DNA of 64,000 nt from an uncultured Oscillospiraceae bacterium (GCA_934552825.1 CAKTEQ010000002.1:124001-188000); one strand, 5' to 3'; counted from the stretch's first letter, positions 7,950 to 16,103 are shown. The notes: a model not told the origin generated them from the letters alone. Made by a program: numbers and translations.

Positions 7950-8022
7950 GCGCCTTTTTCACGTCCGACGAGGCTTTTTTACCCGCTTATTCCTCATCAA
8001 CGCGTCCATGCGCTTTATGGTC

Positions 8023-8045
8023 CGTATACGGAATGTTAATTCCGT
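8023..8045 (-). repeat. Right inverted repeat of the invertible promoter
   Basis: Exact reverse complement of 7796-7818 over 23 bp. It ends 8 bases before the ribosome binding site of the surface-protein gene, so that gene's RBS and start stay fixed while the promoter flips. Confidence 0.92.
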
Positions 8046-8070
8046 TAAAATCTCAGGAGGTCTGTAAAGC

Positions 8071-10269
8071 ATGAAAAAATTCATCCGAAGCATTTCCCTC
8101 ATCCTGACAGCGGCTATATTAACCTTGCCGCTGCTGACTACCCACGGGTCGGCTGTTCTCTCGAAATCAAAAACAGCAGCGCAGCTCGACAGCAGCTTTG
8201 TATCCCGTGTAAGCCTCTCCATCCCATCGTCCGAGGAACCTCTCACCACCGACGTCGTCTTCATTCTGGACAAGTCCACCAGCGCCTCACTCATCAGTCA
8301 GGCTCTAGATATGCTCACCGCCCTCAGGGATCGCGCTGAGCTTACCGGTGCCGAAGTTCGGGTCGGCGTCATCATTTTCAATAAGACCGCCAATGTGTTC
8401 AATAATGGCGAGTTCTTTGACCTGAAGGAACAATACGCCGAAATCGAGGCTGCGATATGCCAGGAGGTGAAAAGCGGCACCAATACTCACGCCGGGCTTC
8501 TCGCGGGCAAGGAGATGCTTGGCAGTGACATAGAGACTGACGCGAGCCGGAAATACATGATCTTCATAAGCGACGGCATATCCTATATGTACGGCAGCGA
8601 CCCGGAGATCGCCCCATATTATTGGATGAACGACGGCTCACCCTATTTCTCCATCGATCCGTACAGCTGGCAGTTCAAATACGGCACCAATGCTCCCCCT
8701 TCCGACTGGGCCCAGTGGCTTGCTGAAACCGGGGCGACGCTGGAAAATGAGACGGTTATCTCCGTTCCCTACAGTTCAAAGAGCGAGCTGAACATCGGGA
8801 ATGCTACCGATGTCACCGGCACCTCCCCGGGCGATTATACCACAAGTGTTGACAGGGCTTTGTATTACAGCTATCTGACCTATAAGTCGGCGGCTGACGC
8901 GGGCTACCACTGCTACGCCGTTTCCGCCACCGAATACAATGGCTCCTACGAATGGGGACCGTCCTTCATGAACTACCTCTCCAGGGGAAAGTCTCTCAGC
9001 TTTTCTGACATACAGAACGACATTTTGTATCTCGTCGGCCCAGGCTCCCGTGTGATCGATCACATTGGATTTGTGGAGTGCGACTACGACTTCGACTTTA
9101 TTGATGACGCTGAAAAGCTGAGCATTAAAATCGGCGATACTGAGTTTCACGCCGTGAAGCTCTCCGAAGGCCATTACGGTTTTGCGGATAACGGCAGCGG
9201 ATATGACTATGAATTGTTCTATGAGCCGGGCGATCTTAAGGCTGAGGAGCATTTTGTCTGGCAGTTCAACGTACCCGTCAGCAATTTTTCGCCCGTTACG
9301 CTGACTTACAGTGTGAAGCTCAAAAATCCCAAGAGCGCCCCAGGCACCTACGGCGAGTACGACAGGGACGGCGTCCGGGAACTGCCCGGGCTTTTTACGA
9401 ACAGCTCTGCCGTGCTATATCCCGTGGATTCGAACGGAGCCGCGGGCGCTCCCGAGCCCTTTGCCCGACCAACCGTATCCTACACTGTCAGCAATACGGT
9501 TGAACCCGTTATCCCCTCCGGTCCCAACACTTCCGAACTCAACAAGACTGACCATATAGCTTACATAATAGGCTTCCCTGACAACACCGTGCGCCCGAAC
9601 AGCGACATCACCCGCGCGCAGTCCGCGACTATTTTCTTCCGCCTGCTTACAAACGAGACTCGCGCTGTCTACTGGTGCACGGACAATCCCTACGGCGACG
9701 TCTCTCCGGAAGCCTGGTATAACAATGCCATATCCACACTGACGAATATGGGCATTCTCGATGGCTATGAGGACGGTACCTTCCGTCCTGACGCGCCCGT
9801 GACGCGAGCTGAGCTGACAAAAATGGCTGTAAGCTTTTTTGATTACAGCGACGCCGACGGCACGCGATACACCTTCCCTGACACCGACAGCTCCGCCTGG
9901 TACACGAGGTATATATCCGCCGCGGCAGCTCTCGGGCTTGTTCAGGGGGACGAAAATGGTCTCTTCCGCCCCGAGTCCGGCATTACAAGAGCCGAGACCT
10001 GCACACTTATCAACAGTGTCCTTGAGCGCACACCTCATAACGCCGGGCTGCTCCCGGAAGAGTATATGCTCACATGGTGTGACAACAGCGATGTATCCGC
10101 ATGGTATTATGCCGCAATACAGGAGGCCACAAATTCCCATGACTTTACCCGGACCGACTCCTCCTGCCCTGAGCAGTGGACCGAGAAGCTTCCGGAGCGT
10201 GACTGGGCAGCCCTTGAGCGGTTGTGGTCCACAGCGTACTCCGCTCCCGGTCAAGATGTTGTAGATTAA
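8071..10269 (+). CDS. Secreted von Willebrand A-domain protein with C-terminal SLH repeats
   Basis: A 732-residue exported protein, probably held to the cell wall by S-layer homology modules. Seen: a signal peptide (MKKFIRS, hydrophobic core to about residue 22, cleavage near 28); a VWA domain from about residue 61 with MIDAS motif D67-x-S69-x-S71, a later Thr in SGTNTHAG and a FISDG strand; a beta-rich middle; and three SLH repeats from about residue 485, each with the FPD...RPxxxITRAE pattern. VWA domains usually bind other proteins through a metal ion, so adhesion is plausible. AGGAGG lies 11 bases upstream. Expression should depend on the invertible promoter just upstream. Nothing in the sequence names a ligand. 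Confidence 0.93.
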   Translation: MKKFIRSISLILTAAILTLPLLTTHGSAVLSKSKTAAQLDSSFVSRVSLSIPSSEEPLTTDVVFILDKSTSASLISQALDMLTALRDRAELTGAEVRVGVIIFNKTANVFNNGEFFDLKEQYAEIEAAICQEVKSGTNTHAGLLAGKEMLGSDIETDASRKYMIFISDGISYMYGSDPEIAPYYWMNDGSPYFSIDPYSWQFKYGTNAPPSDWAQWLAETGATLENETVISVPYSSKSELNIGNATDVTGTSPGDYTTSVDRALYYSYLTYKSAADAGYHCYAVSATEYNGSYEWGPSFMNYLSRGKSLSFSDIQNDILYLVGPGSRVIDHIGFVECDYDFDFIDDAEKLSIKIGDTEFHAVKLSEGHYGFADNGSGYDYELFYEPGDLKAEEHFVWQFNVPVSNFSPVTLTYSVKLKNPKSAPGTYGEYDRDGVRELPGLFTNSSAVLYPVDSNGAAGAPEPFARPTVSYTVSNTVEPVIPSGPNTSELNKTDHIAYIIGFPDNTVRPNSDITRAQSATIFFRLLTNETRAVYWCTDNPYGDVSPEAWYNNAISTLTNMGILDGYEDGTFRPDAPVTRAELTKMAVSFFDYSDADGTRYTFPDTDSSAWYTRYISAAAALGLVQGDENGLFRPESGITRAETCTLINSVLERTPHNAGLLPEEYMLTWCDNSDVSAWYYAAIQEATNSHDFTRTDSSCPEQWTEKLPERDWAALERLWSTAYSAPGQDVVD

Positions 10270-10285
10270 AATCCGGTCAGACAGT

Positions 10286-10326
10286 AAAAAGCACGGCGCG
10301 ATGATTTATCGCGCCGTGCTTTGATA
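10286..10326. terminator. Bidirectional terminator between the surface gene and the convergent VOC gene
   Basis: AAGCACGGCGCGAT and its complement pair around a short loop, with A-rich sequence on the left and TTTGATATTTT on the right. It serves genes converging from both sides. Confidence 0.88.
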
Positions 10327-10343
10327 TTTTATGAAATGCGTGA

Positions 10344-10751
10344 TTACACTTCTCTCTCCAGGTCCTTTGTGCTGGAGATCTCATACAGGACGCCGCCTGC
10401 GGACTTGGGAGCTACGAAGAAACCGCCGGAAGCGGGGTCGCCCAGGATCTTGATGCCGTTCTCAACGAGCTGCTTGCCCAGAGCAACGGGATCATCGCAG
10501 TAAACGCCGATGTGATGGAAGCCCTCGCCCTTTGTTGCCAGGAACTTGGGTACTACGCCCTCTTCACCGATGGGCTCCATGAGCTCAAAGTAGTTGCCGT
10601 TGCCCATTTCGACCAGAGCGGATGTCTGACCTGCCTGGGGGATGTGCAGACGATTCTTGACTTCCTTGCAGCCGAATACCTTGTCCATCTTGGCAACGTA
10701 CTCGTCGATGTTCTTAACGCACAGACCGATATGCTGAATCTTGAGTTCCAT
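10344..10751 (-). CDS. VOC-superfamily protein, methylmalonyl-CoA epimerase-like
   Basis: A 135-residue vicinal-oxygen-chelate protein with two beta-alpha-beta-beta-beta modules. Seen: IQHIGLCVKNIDE with a metal-ligand histidine at residue 7, FHHIGVYCDD with the second-module histidine, and FVAPKSAGGVLYEISS near the C-terminus with the final glutamate ligand. The last segment resembles the FLHPKSTGGVLIEL of methylmalonyl-CoA epimerases, with HP changed to AP. It is downstream of etfA on the same strand, past a hairpin. No methylmalonyl-CoA mutase is in the window, so epimerase function is only a family-based guess. Confidence 0.8.
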   Translation of the reverse strand: MELKIQHIGLCVKNIDEYVAKMDKVFGCKEVKNRLHIPQAGQTSALVEMGNGNYFELMEPIGEEGVVPKFLATKGEGFHHIGVYCDDPVALGKQLVENGIKILGDPASGGFFVAPKSAGGVLYEISSTKDLEREV

Positions 10752-10821
10752 TGTGTAAACACTCCTTGTTCAAAATTGATAGCTTAATTATACAACCTGA
10801 GTGGCGCAATGTCAACGAAAT

Positions 10822-10854
10822 ATGCGCCCCACAGGGAAAACCTATGGGGCGCAT
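10822..10854 (-). terminator. Hairpin after etfA, possible attenuator before the VOC gene
   Basis: ATGCGCCCC and GGGGCGCAT pair with an inner AGG/CCT stem around a GAAAA loop. The minus-strand tail is only weakly T-rich (ATTTCGTT), so it may end most butyrate-operon transcripts and let some continue. Confidence 0.72.
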
Positions 10855-10869
10855 TATACAAAATATTAC

Positions 10870-12024
10870 TTATTTTGCAGCGGCTTCAGCCTTGAACTTC
10901 TTGACAGCTTCTGTCAGCTTGGGGATGATGGCGTTCACGTCGCCAACGATGCCCAGGTCTGCGATGTCAAAGATGGGGGCTGTGTCGTTCTTGTTGATAG
11001 CGATGATGAGGTCGGAGCCTTCCATACCTGCCGCGTGCTGGATAGCACCGGAGATACCGCATGCAACGTACAGGTTGGGGCGGACAGTCTTACCTGTCTG
11101 ACCGACCTGGCGATCCTTTGCGATCCAGCCGGCGTCAACGCAGGCGCGGGACGCAGCGATGTCGCCGTCCAGAACGTCAGCCAGTTCCTGGAGCATCTGG
11201 AACTTATCAGCAGAACCGATGCCGCGGCCGCCGGAGACGAGGATCTTTGCCTCTGTGATGTCAGCGGACTTCTTTGTAGCCTTGACGACTTCCTTGATGG
11301 TTACTGTCTGTGTGCCTGTCAGGTCGATGTTCTCAACGATGACTTCACCCTTGCGGGATGCGTCCTTCTCCAGAGCGCTCATAACGCCTGGGCGGACTGT
11401 TGCCATCTGGGGACGATTTGCGATGCAGACGATAGTAGCCATGATGTTGCCGCCGAAAGCGGGACGTGTCATCAGAAGCTGCTTGTGGTATGTAAACTTG
11501 ACGTTTACAACGTTAACGTCCTTGCCGTCCTTTGTCTTGAGGGTCTTGCTGTTGTCCTCGACTGTTACGTCCTGGCCAAGAGCGGCGATCGTAGCTTCCA
11601 TCTTTGCCTTGTCGGCTGCGTTTGTTGCGGACTTCTCAGCGTCGCCGATGACGAGGCTTGTGCAGTCTGCCGTCAGACCGGTGTGGACTCTCGCGGAGAC
11701 TCTGGGAGCCAGGTCGCGGCCGATGGAGGAAGCGCCGAAGAGGACGATCTCAGGATCATACTTCTTTACGATGGCGGTTACTGCTGTTGTGTAGGGCTCT
11801 GTCATATACTCAGCCAGAGCGGGATCGTCCACGACGATGACCTTGCTTGCGCCGTGAGCGATGAGGTCCTGCGCCTTGTCCTTTATGTTGCTGCCGATGA
11901 GGATAGCCTCAACTTCCTGACCCAGGTCCTTTGCCAGTTCTGTTGCCTTACCGATGAGCTCGTAGGCGACCTTCTGGATATTGCCGTCACGCTGTTCTGC
12001 GAAAACGAATACATTCTTGCTCAT
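10870..12024 (-). CDS. etfA: Electron transfer flavoprotein, alpha subunit
   Basis: FAD-binding partner of EtfB; with Bcd in anaerobes this complex couples crotonyl-CoA reduction by NADH to ferredoxin reduction. The 384 residues include an N-terminal nucleotide-fold domain (NVFVFAEQRDG) and the C-terminal FAD domain with GGRGIGS, RACVDAGW, GQTGKTVRPNLYVACGISGAIQH and IIAINKND. GAGGTAAG lies nine bases before the ATG, 17 bases after the etfB stop. It is the fifth gene of crt-hbd-bcd-etfB-etfA. Length is somewhat above respiratory EtfA, as in clostridial forms. Confidence 0.96.
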   Translation of the reverse strand: MSKNVFVFAEQRDGNIQKVAYELIGKATELAKDLGQEVEAILIGSNIKDKAQDLIAHGASKVIVVDDPALAEYMTEPYTTAVTAIVKKYDPEIVLFGASSIGRDLAPRVSARVHTGLTADCTSLVIGDAEKSATNAADKAKMEATIAALGQDVTVEDNSKTLKTKDGKDVNVVNVKFTYHKQLLMTRPAFGGNIMATIVCIANRPQMATVRPGVMSALEKDASRKGEVIVENIDLTGTQTVTIKEVVKATKKSADITEAKILVSGGRGIGSADKFQMLQELADVLDGDIAASRACVDAGWIAKDRQVGQTGKTVRPNLYVACGISGAIQHAAGMEGSDLIIAINKNDTAPIFDIADLGIVGDVNAIIPKLTEAVKKFKAEAAAK

Positions 12025-12040
12025 TGTTCTTACCTCCCCG

Positions 12041-12859
12041 TCAAATGATGAACTTATCGGCGAGCTTCTTCACGATGATCTCGACGGCTTCGTCAGCAGA
12101 AACATCCTTGTATACTTCGCCCTTGCCCTTAGGCTGCTTGGTGAAAGACTGCACAACGTTTGTGGGGGAACCCTTCAGACCGATATTCTCGTTGAGGTAA
12201 GCCTTCTCCTCGTCTGTCATGCCCTCTGTGATAGTGGCGACATTCCAGACCTTTACTTCCTTCTCTCTGTAAGCGTCAAAAATGCCGCCGACAGACATGT
12301 AACGGGGATCGTTCAGCTCGGAGAGGCAGGTGATCAGGCAGGGGAGCTTAGCCTCGATGACATGATATCTGTCCTCGAACTGACGCTTGACTGTGATAGA
12401 GGTCTCGTTGACATCCATGATCTCTTCAACATAAGATACCTGAGGAATGCCCAGATGCTCAGCGATCTGAGGACCGACCTGAGCGGTATCACCGTCGATA
12501 GCCTGGCGGCCGCAGATGATGAGGTCATAGTCCATCTTCTTCAGAGCAGCTGCGATGGATGTGGATGTTGCCCATGTATCGGCGCCGCCGAGAGGACGGT
12601 CAGACAGGAGAACTGCCTCGTCGCAGCCCATTGCCAGAGCCTCGCGCATTGCAACGTCAACAGAGGGGATGCCCATGGACAGAACTGTTACTGTTGTGCC
12701 GGGGATCTGCTCCTTGATGCGCAGAGCAGCCTCAATGCCGCACTTGTCATCAGGATTGATGATGCTGGGCACGCCTTCACGGATAAGTGTATTTGTTACA
12801 GGGTCGAGACGTACTTCTGTCGTATCGGGAACCTGCTTAAAGCATACTACGATTTTCAT
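12041..12859 (-). CDS. etfB: Electron transfer flavoprotein, beta subunit
   Basis: The 272-residue beta subunit that carries the second flavin or nucleotide and, in bifurcating forms, the NADH-oxidising FAD. Seen: MKIVVCFKQVPDT at the N-terminus, NPDDKCGIEAALRIKE, GREA-like central DLIICGRQAIDGDTAQVGPQIAEHL, and LPCLITCLSELNDPRYMS. An AGGAGG site precedes the ATG. It sits 16 bases downstream of bcd and directly before etfA, the usual order in butyrate producers. Bifurcation is known for such complexes and is inferred here from gene order. Confidence 0.96.
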   Translation of the reverse strand: MKIVVCFKQVPDTTEVRLDPVTNTLIREGVPSIINPDDKCGIEAALRIKEQIPGTTVTVLSMGIPSVDVAMREALAMGCDEAVLLSDRPLGGADTWATSTSIAAALKKMDYDLIICGRQAIDGDTAQVGPQIAEHLGIPQVSYVEEIMDVNETSITVKRQFEDRYHVIEAKLPCLITCLSELNDPRYMSVGGIFDAYREKEVKVWNVATITEGMTDEEKAYLNENIGLKGSPTNVVQSFTKQPKGKGEVYKDVSADEAVEIIVKKLADKFII

Positions 12860-12875
12860 TGTTCCTACCTCCTGC

Positions 12876-14024
12876 TTACTTTACGCCCATAGCGCCGGCG
12901 ATAACCATACGCTGGACCTCGCTTGTGCCTTCATAGATCTCCGTGATCTTCGCGTCACGCATCATGCGCTCAACAGGATACTCACGAGTGTAGCCGTAGC
13001 CGCCGAAGAGCTGGACTGCTCTGCGTGTTACGTCGCTGGCTGTCTCTGCCGCGAAGAGCTTTGCCATAGCGGCAGCCTTGGAATAGGGCTGACCATTCTG
13101 CTTTGCCATAGCCGCGGAATAAACCAGCAGGCGTGCGGCCTCTGTTCTTGTGTGCATGTCAGCCAGCTGGAACTGTGTGTTCTGCTGCTGGGATATGCGC
13201 TTGCCGAACTGCTTTCTCTCCTTGACGTACTTGACTGTCTCGTCAATAGCGCCCTCTGCAAGGCCCAGAGCCTGAGCACCGATACCGATACGGCCGCCGT
13301 CCAGAGTCTTCATAGCCAGAGCGAAGCCCTTGCCTTCCTTGCCCAGGAGGTTCTCCTTGGGAACGATGCAGTTCTCCATGACCAGCTCGCAGGTGGAAGA
13401 ACCGCGGATACCCATCTTCTTCTCGTGCTTGCCAATGGAGAAGCCGGGGAATGTTCTCTCTACGATGAACGCGGAGATACCCTTGTTGCCCTGAGACTTG
13501 TCTGTCATCGCGAAGATGATGAACACGTCCGCATAGCCTGCGTTTGTGATGAATATCTTGGAACCGTTGAGGATGTAGTTTTCACCCTTCTCGTCCAGGA
13601 CAGCCTTCGTCTGCTGACCGGATGCGTCTGTACCTGCGCCGGGCTCGGTCAGACCGAAAGCGCCCAGCCACTCGCCGGAGCAGAGCTTGGGAAGATACTT
13701 CTTCTTCTGTGCCTCTGTACCGTTCTCAAAAATGGGAGCGCAGCACAGAGATGTGTGAGCGGAGAGGATAACGCTTGTTGTGCCGCAGACCTTCGCCATC
13801 TCTTCAACGCACATTACGTAGGAGAGATAGTCAGCGCCCTGGCCGCCGTACTCCTTGGGCATATAGATACCCAGCATGCCGTACTTGGCCATCTTTCTGA
13901 CGGTCTCCTCGGGGAAGCGCTCTTCCTCGTCAACTTCTTCTGCCAAGGGCTTAACCTCGTTTTCAGCAAACTTTCTGTACATTTCCTGTACCAGAAGATG
14001 CTCCTTAGACAGGGTGAAATCCAT
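12876..14024 (-). CDS. bcd: Butyryl-CoA dehydrogenase (short-chain acyl-CoA dehydrogenase)
   Basis: Reduces crotonyl-CoA to butyryl-CoA with electrons from EtfAB. The 382 residues match the family. Seen: the FAD-binding GAFGLTEPGAGTDASG and IFITNAGYAD segments, the middle beta domain with GIRGSSTCEL, AVQLFGGYGYTREYPVERMMRDAKI, and the catalytic glutamate in TEIYEGTSEVQ. It has a strong AGGAGG. An inverted-repeat hairpin lies in the 94-base gap between hbd and bcd. Context with crt, hbd and etfBA makes butyryl-CoA dehydrogenase much more likely than a generic acyl-CoA dehydrogenase. Confidence 0.95.
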   Translation of the reverse strand: MDFTLSKEHLLVQEMYRKFAENEVKPLAEEVDEEERFPEETVRKMAKYGMLGIYMPKEYGGQGADYLSYVMCVEEMAKVCGTTSVILSAHTSLCCAPIFENGTEAQKKKYLPKLCSGEWLGAFGLTEPGAGTDASGQQTKAVLDEKGENYILNGSKIFITNAGYADVFIIFAMTDKSQGNKGISAFIVERTFPGFSIGKHEKKMGIRGSSTCELVMENCIVPKENLLGKEGKGFALAMKTLDGGRIGIGAQALGLAEGAIDETVKYVKERKQFGKRISQQQNTQFQLADMHTRTEAARLLVYSAAMAKQNGQPYSKAAAMAKLFAAETASDVTRRAVQLFGGYGYTREYPVERMMRDAKITEIYEGTSEVQRMVIAGAMGVK

Positions 14025-14057
14025 ACAAAATACCTCCTGATATTATTAACACACTTA

Positions 14058-14090
14058 TGCAGCGCTGCGGTAAAACGCCACAGCGCTGCA
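14058..14090 (-). other. Intergenic hairpin between hbd and bcd
   Basis: TGCAGCGCTG and CAGCGCTGCA pair with an inner GG/CC step around a short loop. The minus-strand tail (TAAGTGTGTTAATAATA) is not a clean U tract. It may be an attenuator or an mRNA-processing element that sets relative amounts of the two enzymes. Confidence 0.6.
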
Positions 14091-14118
14091 CGAATTATAC
14101 ATCATTTTATTGACTAAA

Positions 14119-14961
14119 TCAATACTTAAAGAAGCCTTCGCCGGTCTTTTTGCCCAGTTTTCCGCTGCGGACCATAGTCTTAAGCAGTCTTGCGGGACGA
14201 TACTTGGGATCGCCAGTCTCTGTGAAGATGGTCTGCATAATATTCAGGACTACGTCATTGCCTACCAGGTCGGACAAAGCCAGAGGCCCCATGGGGTGGT
14301 TTGCGCCCAGCTTCATTGCCTTGTCGATATCCTCAGCAGTAGCGATGCCCTCTTCCAGAACGCAGACAGCTTCATTGATCATGGGGATGAGGATCCTGTT
14401 TACAACGAAGCCGGGAGCTTCCTTGACTTCCACGGGATCCTTGCCGACAAATGCTGCCAGCTCATAGATGGTCTTGAATGTCTCTTCCGATGTTGTGGCA
14501 GCGCGGATAACTTCAACAAGCTTCATAACGCCGGCGGGATTGAAGAAGTGCATGCCGATAAACTGGCCGGGGCGGGATGTGACGCAGGCGATCTCAGTGA
14601 GGGAGACGGAAGATGTGTTTGTTGCGAAGATCGTCTCAGGCTTGCAGATTCCGTCAAGTGTCTTGAAAATTTCCTTCTTCAGTTCAAGGTTCTCCAGAAC
14701 TGCTTCCAGAACCAGGTCGCAGTCTGCCGCATCCTCGAGCTTTGTTGTGAATGTGATGGCGCCCGTTACCTTGTCAGCTTCCTCCTGGGTCATCTTGCCC
14801 TTGGAGACCAACTTTGCGAGGGAAGCTTCCATTCTGCCCTTTGCACGTGCATTTATCTCGTCGCTGATGTCGCGAACAACAACTGTAAAGTCCTTCTTTG
14901 CAAATACCTGAGCTACGTCAAGACCCATTGTACCTGCACCGATAACGCAAATCTTCTTCAT
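14119..14961 (-). CDS. hbd: 3-hydroxybutyryl-CoA dehydrogenase
   Basis: NAD(P)H-dependent reduction of acetoacetyl-CoA to 3-hydroxybutyryl-CoA. The 280-residue length is standard. Seen: Rossmann motif VIGAGTMGLDVAQVFA, the VLEAVLENLELKKEIF segment, TNTSSVSLTEIA, GMHFFNPAGVMKLVEVI with the catalytic histidine, and GFVVNRILIPMINEAV. The C-terminal GKKTGEGFFKY is the classic family ending. It has AGGAGG eight bases upstream and lies between crt and bcd. Confidence 0.96.
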   Translation of the reverse strand: MKKICVIGAGTMGLDVAQVFAKKDFTVVVRDISDEINARAKGRMEASLAKLVSKGKMTQEEADKVTGAITFTTKLEDAADCDLVLEAVLENLELKKEIFKTLDGICKPETIFATNTSSVSLTEIACVTSRPGQFIGMHFFNPAGVMKLVEVIRAATTSEETFKTIYELAAFVGKDPVEVKEAPGFVVNRILIPMINEAVCVLEEGIATAEDIDKAMKLGANHPMGPLALSDLVGNDVVLNIMQTIFTETGDPKYRPARLLKTMVRSGKLGKKTGEGFFKY

Positions 14962-15024
14962 GATTCTTCCTCCTGTTTCAGATTTTGTAATAATATTTAT
15001 ATAGTATACTCCGTTTGGAACAAA

Positions 15025-15801
15025 TTACTTGTTCTTCCAGGGAGCGTGGGGTCTCTTCTCCATGAAGGCTGTCATAGCCTCTGTCTTATCCTCTGTGGAG
15101 AAAACAAGAGCGCCTGCGTCAACTTCGTAAGCGACGCCTGTTGTGATATCGCACTGCATGCCAAACTCGATGCATCTCTTTGCTGCGCGCACGCCGATCT
15201 GACCCTTGTCAACGATCTTTGCTGCCAGCTCCATAGCCTTATCCATCAGCTCTTCGGGCTCGTAAACGTAGCTGACAAGACCGATGCGCTCTGCCTCAGA
15301 GGCGTTGATCTGCTCTGCTGTGAAGATGAGCTCCTTAGCCTTTGCGAGGCCCACAACTCTGGGGAATCTCTGTGTGCCGCCGAAACCGGGCATGATGCCG
15401 AGACCTGTCTCGGGAGCTGCAAACTTTGCCTTTGTGGAAGCCAGGCGAATGTCGCAGGCCAGAGCCAGCTCGCAGCCGCCGCCCAGAGCGAAGCCGTTGA
15501 TAGCCGCGATAACGGGCTTGGGGCACTGCTCGATCTTGAGCATTACGCGGTTGCCAAGGTAGGAGAACTCTCTGCCCTCGACCGCTGTGCAGGTGGCCAT
15601 TGTGCCGATGTCCGCGCCTGCTACGAAAGAACGACCTGCGCCTGTGATAACGGCAACATAGATATCCTCGTCGTTTTCGACCTGATCGATAACAGCCTCA
15701 AGGTCATGGAGAACGTCAGTGTTAAGAGCGTTCAGAGCCTCGGGTCTGTTCATTGTGACAATACCGACATGATCCTTCTTTTCCAGTGTTACGAAAGCCA
15801 T
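15025..15801 (-). CDS. crt: Crotonase (3-hydroxybutyryl-CoA dehydratase)
   Basis: Dehydrates 3-hydroxybutyryl-CoA to crotonyl-CoA. The 258 residues show the enoyl-CoA hydratase pattern: MNRPEALNALN, oxyanion-hole strand FVAGADIGTM, INGFALGGGCELALACD with the first catalytic glutamate, and APETGLGIMPGFGGTQRFPRVVG with the second. A longer reading from a TTG swallows the GGAGG site, so the ATG at 15801 is chosen. It is the first gene of the butyrate operon and has a strong promoter about 110 bases upstream. No thiolase gene is linked. Confidence 0.96.
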   Translation of the reverse strand: MAFVTLEKKDHVGIVTMNRPEALNALNTDVLHDLEAVIDQVENDEDIYVAVITGAGRSFVAGADIGTMATCTAVEGREFSYLGNRVMLKIEQCPKPVIAAINGFALGGGCELALACDIRLASTKAKFAAPETGLGIMPGFGGTQRFPRVVGLAKAKELIFTAEQINASEAERIGLVSYVYEPEELMDKAMELAAKIVDKGQIGVRAAKRCIEFGMQCDITTGVAYEVDAGALVFSTEDKTEAMTAFMEKRPHAPWKNK

Positions 15802-15911
15802 TTGTACTACCTCCAAAAAAATTAAATCAAAATTACAATGATTTTCATCCGTTTTCCTATCAGTGAAAAGCCGGATCTCTAAAAATCCAACTTCCCCCCG
15901 ATTATGTGTTG

Positions 15912-15940
15912 ATTATATCGTTTAATTTTTAACAAGTCAA
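15912..15940 (-). promoter_or_regulatory. Promoter of the crt-hbd-bcd-etfBA operon
   Basis: TTGACT and a perfect TATAAT are 17 bases apart on the minus strand, about 110 bases before crt. The spacer is occupied by a Rex-like operator, so occupied DNA would block polymerase. Confidence 0.9.
15918..15935 (-). promoter_or_regulatory. Rex-like operator in the butyrate promoter
   Basis: TTGTTAAAAATTAAACGA matches the clostridial Rex consensus TTGTTAA-N4-TTAACAA at 12 of 14 fixed positions and fills the space between -35 and -10. Rex is known to repress butyrate genes at low NADH/NAD+ in other clostridia. No rex gene is in this window. Confidence 0.72.
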
Positions 15941-16050
15941 GAGCCAAGTTCATATTTGACCCTTATTTACTTATTTTCTGCGCAATGCACAACTGCCGCC
16001 GCCTGATTTGTTGGTTTTTTGCCTTTTTGAATGTGTTGTTGTCATAACTT

Positions 16051-16086
16051 GCAAAAATTCGCGCCGCGGAATAACTCCGCGGCGCG
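16051..16086 (-). terminator. Terminator after the small acidic protein gene
   Basis: CGCGCCGCGGA pairs with its complement around a short AT loop, and the minus strand continues GAATTTTTGC. It lies about 18 bases past the stop at 16104. The rest of 15941-16050 shows no gene. Confidence 0.85.
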
Positions 16087-16103
16087 ATATCTGCCGGTAC
16101 TTA

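Larger units (their letters stand above)
7819..8022. mobile_element. 204-bp invertible promoter segment, OFF orientation as sequenced
   Basis: Lies between 23-bp inverted repeats, next to a tyrosine recombinase gene, and upstream of a secreted surface-protein gene. It is AT-rich and has no reading frame. It holds one good promoter pointing left, away from the surface gene (7851-7879), and one rightward terminator (7910-7949). Swapping ends would put the -10 box at about 7985-7990, give a leader of roughly 74 bases and drive the gene at 8071. The leader would begin with a small hairpin, GCGTCT-GG-AGACGC (7822-7835 as sequenced). Layout is seen; inversion itself is inference. Confidence 0.85.

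Noticed and set aside
10344..10751. Lactoylglutathione lyase (glyoxalase I)
   Set aside because: The C-terminal FVAPKSAGGVLYE segment and the butyrate context fit the epimerase-like branch better; still not proven.
10801..15825. Three long plus-strand frames (415, 520 and 571 codons) opposite etfA, bcd, hbd and crt
   Set aside because: They are mirror frames of well-supported minus-strand genes; their Leu/Cys/Val-rich translations match no protein and lack RBS sites.
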